Positions 36,163-45,188 of a stretch of DNA of 64,000 bases are shown here, in pieces. Position 1 is the stretch's first letter. Each line of letters starts with the position of its first letter. The notes under the pieces are model-generated. The model was not told the origin of the DNA and ran no database searches. It worked only from the letters and a program-made list of their open reading frames with translations. A program made the translations under genes and the position numbers. This stretch comes from CSP1-4 sp963777975 (lineage in GTDB: Bacteria; Chloroflexota; Limnocylindria; Limnocylindrales; CSP1-4). The stretch lies in NCBI GenBank assembly GCA_963777975.1, contig CAVZSO010000003.1, positions 310,001 to 374,000 of the forward strand, in the 5' to 3' direction.

Positions 36163-37053
36163 ATGACGACGACGACGACGATCGAAGTGACCACGCACAC
36201 GCTCGACGTCCCGGGCGCCACGCTGACCTACGACGTCCGAGCCAACGACGCCAGCACCGAGCCGATCCTGCTGATGATCGGGACACCGATGGGCGCCGCT
36301 GGCTTCACCACCCTGGCCGGCCACTTCACCGACCGCACGGTGGTCACCTACGACCCGCGCGGGTCCGAGCGCAGCGTCCTGGCCGATCCGGCTGCCCCGA
36401 TCAACGCCCGACATCCACGCCGACGACGTGCATCGGATCATCGAGGCCATCGGCGGCGGGCCGGTGGACTGCTTCGCCAGCAGCGGCGGCGCGGTCAACT
36501 CCCTCGCCCTCGTCGCGAAGCATCCCGACGACGTGCTGACGCTCGTCGCCCACGAGCCGCCGCTCGCCTCCATCGTGCCGGATCGCGAGTACGCGCTGGC
36601 CGCCTGCCAGGCGGTCCACGAGGCGTATATGCAGCGTGGCGCGGGCGCCGGCATGGCTGCGCTTCATCGGCGTGGTCAGCCATGAGCGGTCCGTTCACGC
36701 CGGAGTTCCTGGCCCAGCCGCTGCCCGACCCGGCGATGTTCGGCATGCCGGCCGAGGACGACGGCTCCCGGAACGACCCGATGCTCGGCCAGACCATCCT
36801 GACCATCCCGGCCTACGAGCCCGACTTCGACGCCCTGCGGGCCGCCTCGACGCGCATCGTCATGGCCGCCGGTGAGGCGTCGACGGGCACGCTCGCGAAC
36901 CGCGGCGCCTTCGCCGTCGCCGAGCGACTGGGCACGGAGCCGGCCATCTTCCCCGGCGGTCACGATGGCTTCCTGGGTGGCGAGTACGGCCAGACCGGTG
37001 AGCCCGACGCCTTCGCCGCCAAGCTGCGCGAGGTGCTCAGCGCGAGCGCCTGA
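36163..37053 (+). CDS. Alpha/beta-hydrolase (at least three frame breaks)
   Basis: ATG 36163 with AGGAGG upstream begins a hydrolase of about 295 residues: LLMIGTPMGAAGFTTLAGHF, then VVTYDPRGSERS. After a break near 36405 the nucleophile elbow region reads DCFASSGGAVNSLAL (Ser in SSGG). Further breaks lie near 36660 and 36686, before EFLAQPLPDPAMF, and the terminal catalytic His is in FPGGHDGF. So many shifts could mean a decaying gene, but the neighbours show the same indel pattern. It is probably co-transcribed with the ArsR/AHSA1 pair. Confidence 0.75.
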   Translation: MTTTTTIEVTTHTLDVPGATLTYDVRANDASTEPILLMIGTPMGAAGFTTLAGHFTDRTVVTYDPRGSERSVLADPAAPINARHPRRRRASDHRGHRRRAGGLLRQQRRRGQLPRPRREASRRRADARRPRAAARLHRAGSRVRAGRLPGGPRGVYAAWRGRRHGCASSAWSAMSGPFTPEFLAQPLPDPAMFGMPAEDDGSRNDPMLGQTILTIPAYEPDFDALRAASTRIVMAAGEASTGTLANRGAFAVAERLGTEPAIFPGGHDGFLGGEYGQTGEPDAFAAKLREVLSASA

Positions 37054-37070
37054 CGAGCCTGAGGCTCTTC

Positions 37071-37093
37071 ACGGGTTCTCCTCGGGAACCCGT
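37071..37093. terminator. Hairpin between convergent hydrolase and DinB genes
   Basis: ACGGGTTC (37071-37078) pairs perfectly with GAACCCGT (37086-37093) around a 7-base loop. It lies between two convergent genes, touching the DinB stop, so could end transcription from both sides. No clear T-run is present. Confidence 0.55.
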
Positions 37094-37604
37094 CAGGACG
37101 TGGCTGGGACCTCCGAGAGCCGGTCGTCCTGCCAGGCGTAGCTCCAGACGTCGATCTCCGGCGGCTCGATCGCCAGCGTCGTGAGCGTGGTGCAGATCTG
37201 GCTTCGGTGGTCAGATCCCATGGTGGATCGCCTGTGCGAGTCGGATGCCCATCGGCGCATGGCTCTCGGAGCCATCCTCGCGGTGGCGCACGACGACGAC
37301 GTCGGGATCGAGATCGCCAGCCAGGAGCGAGGCCCAGGCGGCTCCGTTCTCGGTCATCGCGGTCCGCAGCTCCCCGAGGTCCATCTGGTCCTCATCGATG
37401 AAGGGCACGCGCCCGTCGGTCAGGAGGTTCAGGTACCCCGAGTCGGCACCGACGAGGTGGCGCATCGTCGACAGGATCGAGCCGTACGTTCCGGTCACCT
37501 CGCTGGCCAGCTGCTCGGGGCTGAGCGACGACGCAGGTATCGATCAGCTGCTCGGTCGCCCAGACGTGATGCGCGAAGGCGTCTTCGAGGAGGGATCTGG
37601 TCAT
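37093..37604 (-). CDS. DinB-family protein (two frameshifts)
   Basis: This is a four-helix DinB/YfiT-type metal-binding protein. MTRSLLEDAFAHHVWATEQLIDT starts at ATG 37604 and carries the first His ligand. After a break near 37530 come GTYGSILSTMRHLVGADSGYL (second His) and GSESHAPMGIRLAQAIHHG. One extra G in a GGG near 37218 then separates the final block SDHRSQICTTLTTLAI (third His). Such proteins often act as thiol or S-transferases, but the role here is unknown. Confidence 0.8.
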
Positions 37605-37644
37605 CGGCGTCACGGTACCATCCCGCCCCGCATGGTCGGGAGAC

Positions 37645-38583
37645 TCATGCGATCGCGTGACCTGCAGTGGCTGGTCGCCCAGCGGACTCCGCCCAGCGGA
37701 GGACCCGCAGCGCCTTGAGCGTGATCCATCGACTCGGCTGATCTTCGGCCTCCCCGAGGTCGACGAGAAGGTCTTCGTGATGGGCATGGTCGAGCGCCCA
37801 TCGGCCGTCGGCGTCGCGCTTCGACTCGACGATGTCGATCGCCTCGGCCGTCCGCTCGTCGGGACCAACGCCCGCGTCCCGCAGGTGGTCGAGCGCGCGG
37901 AGCGGGTCGTAATGCCAGCCGTTCGGGAACGCCAGGTACAGCCAGCGCGGCTGCGCGAGCTCGCCGGTCGACAGGCGACGCAGGAGGCGCCGCTCGAGGA
38001 GGTACTCCTGCCCGCGGATGCGTGCCGCGGTCACGTCGGCGTTCGCACCCGTCGCTCGCTCGAACTCGAGCAGGCCCTCGAGCACGTTGATGGTGGACTC
38101 GAACGATCCGCGGATCGAGCCGCGCTCCTGCTCGCAGTTCCAGCCGCCGTCGGCCATCTGGTCGGTCAGCAGTCGATCGACGATGCTACGGACGTCCTCG
38201 CCGAAGTACGCCCCGATGGCGACGGCCTGGCCGTTGATGCACGGCTCGACCTCGCCACCGAAGTACGGCAGGTCGTCGTACTCCCACTTGGCGTTGGCGC
38301 GGACGAGGGCCACGGCATGGCGAGCCTGCGGGCTGGCCGGGTCGAGGCCGAACTGACGCAGAAGCTGGAGCGCCACGGTCGTCGACGACCACTCGGGGAA
38401 GTAGGCGCCGCCGCCCCACACCCCGTTCGCCGGCTGGAGCGCCAGGATCTGCGCGCCCCAGCCCTCGGTCGCGACCTTCGCGCGCTCGGCGGCGACCTCG
38501 TCCTCGGGAGCGTCGGTCAGGTCGCGCATGACCTGCCAGCGGATCGCCGGATCGGAGTCGAGCAGCCAGTCGATGACGGTCAT
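37645..38583 (-). CDS. Prenyltransferase/squalene-oxidase-repeat-like protein
   Basis: The intact 312-residue protein appears built of alpha/alpha barrel repeats like those in terpenoid cyclases: WGAQILALQPANGVWGGGAYF, DQMADGGWNCEQE with the QW-like DGGWNC element, and KRDADGRWALDHA. Start MTVIDWLLDSDPAIRWQVMRDL is common in soluble bacterial relatives. It lacks the DxDD motif of squalene-hopene cyclase, so a cyclase activity is doubtful. It stands alone between DinB and peptidase E genes on the same strand. Confidence 0.8.
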   Translation of the reverse strand: MTVIDWLLDSDPAIRWQVMRDLTDAPEDEVAAERAKVATEGWGAQILALQPANGVWGGGAYFPEWSSTTVALQLLRQFGLDPASPQARHAVALVRANAKWEYDDLPYFGGEVEPCINGQAVAIGAYFGEDVRSIVDRLLTDQMADGGWNCEQERGSIRGSFESTINVLEGLLEFERATGANADVTAARIRGQEYLLERRLLRRLSTGELAQPRWLYLAFPNGWHYDPLRALDHLRDAGVGPDERTAEAIDIVESKRDADGRWALDHAHHEDLLVDLGEAEDQPSRWITLKALRVLRWAESAGRPATAGHAIA

Positions 38584-38674
38584 GTCGGTCCTTTCGGTAG
38601 CTGCGTTCGTCGTCGACCATCCTCCGCCACATACGTGACGCCGGGTGGCAGGAATCTCGGTCGCCGGGACGGCA

Positions 38675-39337
38675 TTACGAATCGAACAGCCGCCACTGCC
38701 CCTCCGAGATCACTTCTGCGACCCCATCGACCACCTTGATCGCGGTCTCGTCGTCGATCGCGTAGCCGGGCCTGGTCAGGCCGGCCGCCCACCGCTCCGA
38801 ATCGGCCATGGTGTTCTCCGGCAGATCGGGGTTGTCGAGGTGCGGGAAGATCTCGAAGTCGACGACGCCCAGCCCTTCGCCCCCGACAGGTCGGGTCCAC
38901 GAAGCGAAGACGTCCCCGACCGAGGGCGACATGACCAGGCTCCCGGCGCTGAGTCCCACGTACACCAGGTCGAGCGACGGAAGGAGCTCCGCCAGCCCGG
39001 AGTCGCGCATCCACCGGTCGAGGTAGATCGTGTCGCCGCCGTTCACGAGCAGGACGTCGGCCTCTTCGACCGCGGGGAGCCAGACGGTTCGCGCGATGCT
39101 GGGCAGCGCCGTGAGCTCGAGCATGCCGACGGCCTTCCAGCCGAGCTCGGTCATCGGGGTCTCCGGCTGCTCGCCGGCGATGTAGCTCCACGCGAGCTGC
39201 GGGCCGTCCCGGAGCGGCCAGCTTGCGGTGGAGTTGACGAGGGCGGTGCACTCCTCGATCGGCTTGCCAAGGAGCTCCAGCAGGGCGGCTCGAATGGTCG
39301 GGTTCGTGACCCCCGCGGAGGTGAGAAGGAGTTTCAA
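38675..39337 (-). CDS. Peptidase S51 (peptidase E-like)
   Basis: The 220-residue class I glutamine-amidotransferase-like protein has the S51 nucleophile motif YVGLSAGSLVMSP and an upstream LLVNGGDTIYLDRW. Peptidase E cleaves N-terminal aspartyl dipeptides. TTG 39337 is used because the closest ATG (39350) is out of frame. It is intact and isolated, with about 180 bases of unremarkable sequence before it. Confidence 0.83.
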   Translation of the reverse strand: MKLLLTSAGVTNPTIRAALLELLGKPIEECTALVNSTASWPLRDGPQLAWSYIAGEQPETPMTELGWKAVGMLELTALPSIARTVWLPAVEEADVLLVNGGDTIYLDRWMRDSGLAELLPSLDLVYVGLSAGSLVMSPSVGDVFASWTRPVGGEGLGVVDFEIFPHLDNPDLPENTMADSERWAAGLTRPGYAIDDETAIKVVDGVAEVISEGQWRLFDS

Positions 39338-39520
39338 CGCGCGTCTCCATGCACTGGTGGCGCAAGGCTACCGTGGGCGGGTCTGCCGGCGCAGGACATG
39401 CCGGTCGCGTCGCAAAGCGCTCGGAATGTCGCTCGACGAGCCACCGAGCAGGTCAACGGCGGCTGACGGCCGCGGCTGTGCGAGCCTTCTGGATATCGCG
39501 AGGTTAGCGCGGCTCGATCG

Positions 39521-40051
39521 TCACCCGCCTTCCGGCACGCGTTCATAGAGCACGTGATCCACCGAGCGACCGTCGATCTCACCGTGTCCAGCGATGGTCC
39601 TGATCCGCCGGAATCCGCTTCGCTCTGCGACACGCTGCGACGGTTCGTTGTCGGGCTCCGTGTAAAGGCGCAGGCACCGGATCCCGAGGTCTTCGATCGC
39701 CCAGTCCGAGATGAGCCGCACGGCCCTCGTGGCCAGTCCGCGTCCTCGTGCTCGCGGCAGCAACCAGTAGCCGATCGATCCGGTGGTCGTGTCGCTGGTC
39801 GAACGGTTCATCCATACGTGTCCGACGCAGGCCAGATCCTGCTCGCAGATCGAGAACGTCGGCGACCCGTCAGCCCAGCGGGTTCGGTTCAAGGCGAGGA
39901 CGTCTACTGCCGACGAAACGGGCTGACCGAACCAACGTACGACGTCGGGATCGTGGAGCCCGAGATCGATCGCGGCCAGGTCGCCCTCGTCTGGCGGCCT
40001 CAGGATGACGACACCGTCGGTCAGCGGCGGGCTGGGGGGACGCAGGGTCAC
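39521..40051 (-). CDS. GNAT-family N-acetyltransferase (RimJ/RimL type)
   Basis: The 176-residue protein has the acetyl-CoA site IGYWLLPRARGRGLATRAVRL (R/Q-x-x-G-x-G/A variant PRARGRG) and the later LRLYTEPDNEPSQRVAERSGF block typical of RimJ/RimL enzymes acting on protein N-termini, aminoglycosides or other amines. GTG 40051 is the start. It is a single gene with no clear partner. Confidence 0.88.
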   Translation of the reverse strand: MTLRPPSPPLTDGVVILRPPDEGDLAAIDLGLHDPDVVRWFGQPVSSAVDVLALNRTRWADGSPTFSICEQDLACVGHVWMNRSTSDTTTGSIGYWLLPRARGRGLATRAVRLISDWAIEDLGIRCLRLYTEPDNEPSQRVAERSGFRRIRTIAGHGEIDGRSVDHVLYERVPEGG

Positions 40052-40109
40052 TCACGGACCCTAGGCGAGCAGCGGGGCCGAGACAAGAGCCGACCTCTGC
40101 GTGCCGGGG

Positions 40110-40360
40110 TCAGCGGTGCCGGCGGTACTGTAGCTCGACGATCCCGCTGCTGGAGGCCGTGCTCGAGACCAGGTCGAGACTGTAGGACTTGGGGATGCCG
40201 TCGAACAGCCGGGTGCCCTCGCCCGCAACGTATGGGAACAAGCTCAGCTGGAGCTCGTCGATCAGGTCGAGCCGCACCAGCGACCGCCAACGGCCGACGC
40301 CGCCCCAGACCACGATGTAGCCGTCGCCGGCCTGGTGACCGCAGGCTTGATCATCGCCCG
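40110..40360 (-). pseudogene. 5'-truncated RibD/dihydrofolate-reductase-like remnant
   Basis: The minus frame shows only the C-terminal part of a RibD_C/DHFR-like protein: YIVVWGGVGRWRSLVRLDLIDEL followed by LSLFPYVAGEGTRLFDG and a normal stop. The N-terminal half with the cofactor-binding start is absent. Upstream sequence belongs to the fuconolactonase gene end (40351) and an unrelated open frame. It looks like a decayed or deleted copy, although a misjoined assembly could give the same picture. Confidence 0.7.
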
Positions 40361-41238
40361 GGCCTGGCCGCTGCTTCGATGCCGTAGGTGCGCATGGCAG
40401 TCGCTCCCATGATGTCATCGCGCTCCGTCGCCGATAGCGACGCGACCAGCCGAGCGGTGGCGTCGACGACCTCGCTGTAGGTCGACACGAGGCGGCAGAC
40501 GGGCCAATCGCTTCCGAACATGAGGCGCGCGGGCCCGAACGCCTCGATGGCGATCTCGATGGCGGGGCGAATCTCCGTCTCGCTCCAGCCGGGTCCCGCT
40601 GCTGTGTCGAGTCCGGAGATCTTGGCTACGACGTTGGGCCTGGCGGCGGCCTCACGGAGCTGGTCGCGCCAGCGTGCCCAGCCGTCGGCTCGGATTGGTG
40701 GCTTCGCCAGGTGGTCGATGACGAAGGTCAAGCTCGGGTGTCTGTCGGCGACGATAGGCACGAGCCCGAGGTGGTCTGGGAAGACGGCCACGACGTCGAA
40801 GGTCAGGCCGCGATGGGCGAGGATCCGAAGCCCAGCCGCGACATCGTCGCGCAGCAGCCACTCGGGGTCGCGCTCGTGGTGGATGAGGTGACGGACGCCC
40901 CGGAGTCGCGGATCGGGGCGCGCGTCCAAAGCCTGCGTCGTGGATCGAATGTCGGTCAGCGGCACCCAACCGACGACCGCGGCGACGAACCCATGGCGAT
41001 CGGCGGTGGCCAGCATCGCGTCGGTGTCGTCCAGCGTGTCCACGGTCTGGACGAGCACCGTTGCATCGATCCCTGAGGCGACTAGCTCGGGCTGCAGGTC
41101 GTTGGCCGTGAAGGTCCGGTAGATCGGCCCGTCCGCCGGCGTCGGCCAGGCATACCGGTCGCTCTCGATGTCCCAGAAGTGCTGGTGCGCATCGATCCGG
41201 ACCGGCTCTGCGAGCCGACCGCCTGCAGGGCCACTCAT
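40351..41238 (-). CDS. L-fuconolactonase-type amidohydrolase
   Basis: The 295-residue COG3618 amidohydrolase has metal-site motif RIDAHQHFWD and C-terminal FGSDWPVCRL. This family includes L-fucono- and L-rhamnono-lactonases. ATG 41238 overlaps the GntR stop (ATGA). Across the divergent region lies a transporter with fuconate dehydratase, SDR and FAH hydrolase, so it probably opens L-fucono-1,5-lactone to L-fuconate in the non-phosphorylated fucose route. The frame is intact. Confidence 0.87.
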   Translation of the reverse strand: MSGPAGGRLAEPVRIDAHQHFWDIESDRYAWPTPADGPIYRTFTANDLQPELVASGIDATVLVQTVDTLDDTDAMLATADRHGFVAAVVGWVPLTDIRSTTQALDARPDPRLRGVRHLIHHERDPEWLLRDDVAAGLRILAHRGLTFDVVAVFPDHLGLVPIVADRHPSLTFVIDHLAKPPIRADGWARWRDQLREAAARPNVVAKISGLDTAAGPGWSETEIRPAIEIAIEAFGPARLMFGSDWPVCRLVSTYSEVVDATARLVASLSATERDDIMGATAMRTYGIEAAARPGR

Positions 41239-41990
41239 CCTCTGCCGTGCCGACGAAACGGGACCCCGGCGGGCACGGGTTCGGAGTGCCCTATGCCACT
41301 CGGACGGCGCTCGCCGGGCGCTTGGCGGAACCAGGCCTCGGTCGTCGCGACGTGCACGAGCGCGGCCGACTCTGCCCGACCCGGATCGTGCGCGGCCAGC
41401 GCGTCGAGGATGTCCTGGTGCTGGGCCACCGTGCGCGGGCCGGCACCCTCCTCGGCGATACCCCGCCACGCTCTGGCCCGGATGGTGCGGCTGGAGATGG
41501 CGTTGAGCATGGAGGCCAGGGTCTCGTTTCCCGACGCGGCGGCCACGAGCCGGTGGAAGTCCGCGTCGTGCTGGATGCGGTCGGCTTCGGAGCCGGCATC
41601 GCGCATGCGCTGCAGGCAGCCCCCTAGCGCCTCGAGGGTCCCTGCGTCGATCCGCTCGGCGGCCAGGGCGGTTGCGGCCGGCTCCAGGATGCGTCGGACG
41701 CCGATGAGCTCGAGGGAGAAGCCCGCCTGCATGAGCTCGACGGCCGCCCCGATGCCCTCCAGCAGGAGCTCCGGCCGGAGGCTCGTGACGTACGTCCCGT
41801 CGCCCCGACGCACGTCGAGAACGCGCGCCGTGACGAGCGCGCGAACGGCCTCCCGGACCGTGTTGCGCGAGGCCCCGAGCTGGGTCGCGAGCTCCGCCTC
41901 AGGGGGCAGGCGCATGCCCGGCACCAGGTCCCCTGACGCGATCATCTCGCGCATCCTGGCGATCGCGGCTTCGGTGAGCGGGGCACCCAC
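41235..41990 (-). CDS. FadR-type (FCD) GntR regulator of the fucose cluster
   Basis: A winged-helix N-terminus (LPPEAELATQLGASRNTVREAVR) is followed by an FCD domain whose ligand/metal residues are visible in HDADFHRLVA and the later His-rich helix HQDILDALAAHD. GTG 41990 is the conservative start. An in-frame ATG at 42071 would add an unlikely serine/arginine-rich extension lying over the probable operator. Divergent to the transporter operon and coupled to the lactonase, it most likely represses both until a fucose-derived acid binds. Confidence 0.85.
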   Translation of the reverse strand: MGAPLTEAAIARMREMIASGDLVPGMRLPPEAELATQLGASRNTVREAVRALVTARVLDVRRGDGTYVTSLRPELLLEGIGAAVELMQAGFSLELIGVRRILEPAATALAAERIDAGTLEALGGCLQRMRDAGSEADRIQHDADFHRLVAAASGNETLASMLNAISSRTIRARAWRGIAEEGAGPRTVAQHQDILDALAAHDPGRAESAALVHVATTEAWFRQAPGERRPSGIGHSEPVPAGVPFRRHGRG

Positions 41991-42037
41991 GTCCGTGTCC
42001 TCATGACATAGGGTCGTCGACGTCCGACTGAAGATAC

Positions 42038-42052
42038 CGCGAGAACCTCGCG
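42038..42052. promoter_or_regulatory. Inverted repeat between GntR and transporter operons
   Basis: CGCGAG-AAC-CTCGCG (6-bp arms, 3-base centre) lies in the divergent gap between the GntR gene and the fucose-type transporter. It is the best operator candidate for the FCD regulator, although it does not resemble the usual TNGTNNNACNA pattern. Confidence 0.4.
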
Positions 42053-42168
42053 AAAGAATACCACTAGACATCCGATGTATGGAGGCGATATCGTGCCACC
42101 AGAGCCGTCTGGACCCAGACAAACCGGCTGAGACACCCGACGATTTGACGTCGACCCGGAGGGACTAC

Positions 42169-43263
42169 GTGGAGGAGTCGACCGGCGTGCCACGACAGGC
42201 GCCGTTGCCGACCGCGCCCCTGGACCATCCCGAGCAGGAGCGCCCCGAGCGGGCCGCGAGCGCGGGCCGCGGTGCGGCCCAGCGCGACCGCGGGCTCGAG
42301 CTGGGGCTCCGGCTCCTGCGCATCGGGCCGCTCCTCATCCTCCTCGCCCTGGTCGTGATCCTCTCGCTCCTATCGCCGTTCTTCTTCTCCACCCGGAACC
42401 TCGGCAACGTCCTGGCCGCGACCGCGGCCATCGCGGTGCTGTCGATGGGCCAGCTGCTGGTCATCCTGACCCGGGGCATCGACCTCTCCGTCGGCTCCAC
42501 GCTGGCCCTGGCCTCGGTGGTCGGTGCCCTGGTCTTCACGAACATCGACTCGGGCCTGGTCGTCATCACGGCCATGCTCGCGACGGGGCTCCTCGTCGGA
42601 GCCGTCAACGGCGTGGTCTACGTCAAGGGCCGCCTGCCGCACCCGTTCATCATCACGCTGGCGATGCTGAGCATCGCGCGCGGCCTCGCCCTGTGGCTCT
42701 CGGGCGGACAGCCGATCCGCGGCATGCCCGAGATCGTCGACGTCATCGGCGGCGGCATCGATCGGCTGGCTCCCGTGTCTCGCGATCCTCGTCCTGGGCA
42801 TCGCCTTCCTCGTCTTCATCCTCACCACGCGCATCGTCTGGGGCCGCTGGATCTACTCGGTCGGCGGCAACCCGGAGGCGGCGCGCCGGACGGGCATCCC
42901 GGTCAACAAGGTGCTCATCTCGGTCTACGTGCTGAGCGGGCTGATGGCCGGCATCGCCGGCGATCATCACGGCCGGGCGGCTGAACGCCGGCTCGCCGAC
43001 CTTCGGCGAGCTGGCCGAGCTCGACTCGATCGCGGCCGTGGTCATCGGCGGCGCGAGCTTCCTCGGCGGACGGGGCACCGTCGTGCAACGCGCTCGTCGG
43101 GGCGCTGATGATCGGGGTCATCCGCAACGGCATGAACCTGCTCGCCGTCGACGCGTTCTTCCAGCTCATCGTCATCGGCGTGGTCATCGTCCTCGCCGTC
43201 GAGGCGGACGTCCTGCGTGGCTACCTCGAGGGGCGTTTCCGGGTCGCTCCAGGCGGCGCGGGC
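42169..43263 (+). CDS. Sugar ABC permease, RbsC type (at least three frameshifts)
   Basis: This is the membrane component of the fucose-cluster transporter. GTG 42169 with GGAGGG six bases upstream is the best start. A proline-rich cytoplasmic tail precedes hydrophobic helices, with RGIDLSVGSTLAL as the family hallmark. The frame changes near 42778, 42962 and 43086, with YSVGGNPEAARRTGIPV and VVIGGASFLGGRG in between. In the last frame no stop separates it from the ATPase. A TGA overlapping the ATPase ATG (43265-43267) is in another frame, so a fourth indel is likely. Confidence 0.82.
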
Positions 43264-44037
43264 ATGACCGTCGTCGAGCGACCGCGCCCGGCGATCGCCG
43301 TCCGCGGGGCGACCAAGCGCTTCGGCGCGGTCCTGGCGCTCGAGAACGTGGACCTCGAGGTCCACGCGGGCGAGGTCCTCGCCCTGCTCGGCGACAACGG
43401 CGCCGGCAAGTCGACGCTCATCAAGTGCATCAGCGGCGTCCACCGGCTCGACGACGGGCGTCATCGAGATGGACGGCCGCCCCGATCGCCATCCACTCGC
43501 CGGCCAGGCGCGCGCCCTGGGCATCGAGACGGTCTACCAGGACCTCGCGCTCTTCGACAACCTTGGGCCGGCGGCCAACTTCTACGCCGGACGCGAGCTG
43601 GCCGAGCCCAGGCTGGCTGCCGCTCGGGCTGCGCTTCCTGCGACCGCAGCGGCGATGGCCCGCAAGACGACCGAGCTGCTCGACCGGCTCCAGGTCGGCC
43701 TGCCGGACATGTCCAACCAAGTCGGCCTGCTGTCGGGCGGCCAGCGCCAGGCCGTCGCGGTCGCGCGCGCCGCCGCGTTCGCTTCCAACGTCGTCATCCT
43801 CGACGAGCCGACGGCGGCGCTCGGCGTCCGCGAATCACGGCAGCGTCCTCGACCTCATCACCCGACTCCGCGAGTCCGACTTCGCGGTGATCGTCATCTC
43901 CCACGCGCTCGACCACGTCATGGACATCGCGGACCGGGCGGTCGTCCTGCGACGGGGCCGGAAGGTCGGAGAGGCGATCCCGACCCGCGAGAACCAGCCA
44001 GCGGATCGTGTCACTGATCGTCGGAGGTGAAGGGTGA
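43264..44037 (+). CDS. Sugar ABC ATPase, single ABC domain (at least three frameshifts)
   Basis: This is a one-cassette ATPase similar to FrcA/XylG-type proteins. Its motifs are IAVRGATKRFGAVLALENV, Walker A GDNGAGKST, TVYQDLALFDN, signature LLSGGQRQAVAVARA, Walker B NVVILDEPTAALG and switch His in VIVISHALDHV. Breaks are near 43458, 43840 and 44003. The true end is probably the TGA at 44035-44037 after RIVSLIVGG. It is about 255 residues, unlike the two-cassette RbsA in the first operon, so the two transporters are of different subtypes. Confidence 0.82.
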
Positions 44038-44133
44038 GTCGATGAGCCGCATCCTCGGGCGACGTGAGGGTCGCCCGGTCCCATCGAACAGCCCGATGCC
44101 ATGCATCGGTCCAGTCGAGGAGAGAGAGGACAC

Positions 44134-45123
44134 ATGTCGAAGCGGACAGCCGGTCTGCTACTCGCGATCGGCCTCATCGTGGGCGCTTGCTCGAGCCCGG
44201 GTTCGAGCTCAGCCCCGAGCGCAGCCGCGCCGAGCACCAGCGCGGCGGCGCCGAGCGAGGGCGCGGCAGGCGACAAGGTCAAGATCGGGTTCATCACCAA
44301 GTTCCCGGTCGACTTCTACGACCTCATGGTCGACGCGGCCAAGACCTGGGCCAAGGATCATCCGGACGTCGAGATCGTCTTCGCCCAGGGCAAGAGCGGC
44401 ACCGACGATGAAGGCGAGATCGCGGCCATCGAGTCGATGATCACGCAGGGCGTGAACGCGATCGCGATCACCCCCACCAGCCCGAACGTCCAGGCCGCGC
44501 TCGACAAGGCGACCGCGGCCGGGATCAAGGTCATCCTCATCGACAACGACATCCCCGACTGGACGGGCAAGACGTCGGTCGTGGCGACCGACAACCTCGC
44601 CGGCGGCAAGCTCGCGGGTGCGTGGCTGAAGGACAACCTGCCCGCCGGCGCCAAGCTGGGCGTGCTCAAGGGTCGGCTCGGCAACCCGTCGCTCGAGGAC
44701 CGGGTGACAGGCATGCTCGACTTCGCTCGGCGACCGCGGCCACCGTCGTCGGCGGCAGCCCGGCTACCGACTGCGACCAGACCAAGGGCCTGGACGCGAC
44801 CACGGACATGCTGACCGCGAACCCTGACCTGACCGCGATCTACGCGGCCTGCGGCCCGCCCGCGATCGGGCGCTCTGACCGCCATCAAGAACGCCGGCAT
44901 CGCGCCGGGCAAGATCATCGTCGTCGGCTTCGACGCTTCGAGTGACGAGGTCGCCGCGATCCTCGCCGGGGAGCAGGCCGCCTCAGTGGCCCAGTTCCCG
45001 GCCAAGATGGGCACGCTCGGCATCGAGACCGCCTACAAGGCGGCCAAGGGCGAGAGCGTCGAGGCGAACGTCGACACGGGCACCGAGATGGTGACCAAGG
45101 ACAACGCCGCCGACTTCAAGTAG
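44134..45123 (+). CDS. Sugar ABC substrate-binding lipoprotein of the fucose cluster (two frameshifts)
   Basis: A signal peptide with lipobox IVGAC (Cys about residue 19) and Ser/Ala/Pro linker precedes a type 1 periplasmic-binding domain (KIGFITKFPVDFYDLM, ITQGVNAIAITPTSP). Breaks near 44728 and 44870 interrupt the second lobe, which ends with TEMVTKDNAADFK. AGGAGAGAGAGGA precedes ATG 44134. In this transporter the binding protein comes after the ATPase. Ligand is inferred to be L-fucose or a related 6-deoxy sugar. Confidence 0.85.
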
Positions 45124-45135
45124 GCCACCTCCTCC

Positions 45136-45176
45136 GGTTCGGGGTGTCCGGGACTCCTCCACGGGCACCCCGAACC
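45136..45176 (+). terminator. Stable hairpin after the binding-protein gene
   Basis: GGTTCGGGGTG (45136-45146) and CACCCCGAACC (45166-45176) form a perfect 11-bp stem with a 19-base loop, 12 bases after the stop. There is no T-run, so it probably protects or attenuates the mRNA before the fuconate dehydratase gene, which starts 13 bases later. Confidence 0.6.
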
Positions 45177-45188
45177 CATCCCGCGCAC

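Noticed and set aside
40351..40418. Start codon of an intact RibD-like protein at 40418
   Set aside because: The residues before YIVVWGG do not resemble the RibD_C fold and overlap the lactonase 3' end, so a full gene is not supported.
42005..42071. ATG 42071 as start of the fucose-cluster GntR regulator
   Set aside because: It would add about 27 Ser/Arg-rich residues unlike the family and place coding sequence over the inverted repeat, so the GTG at 41990 is preferred.
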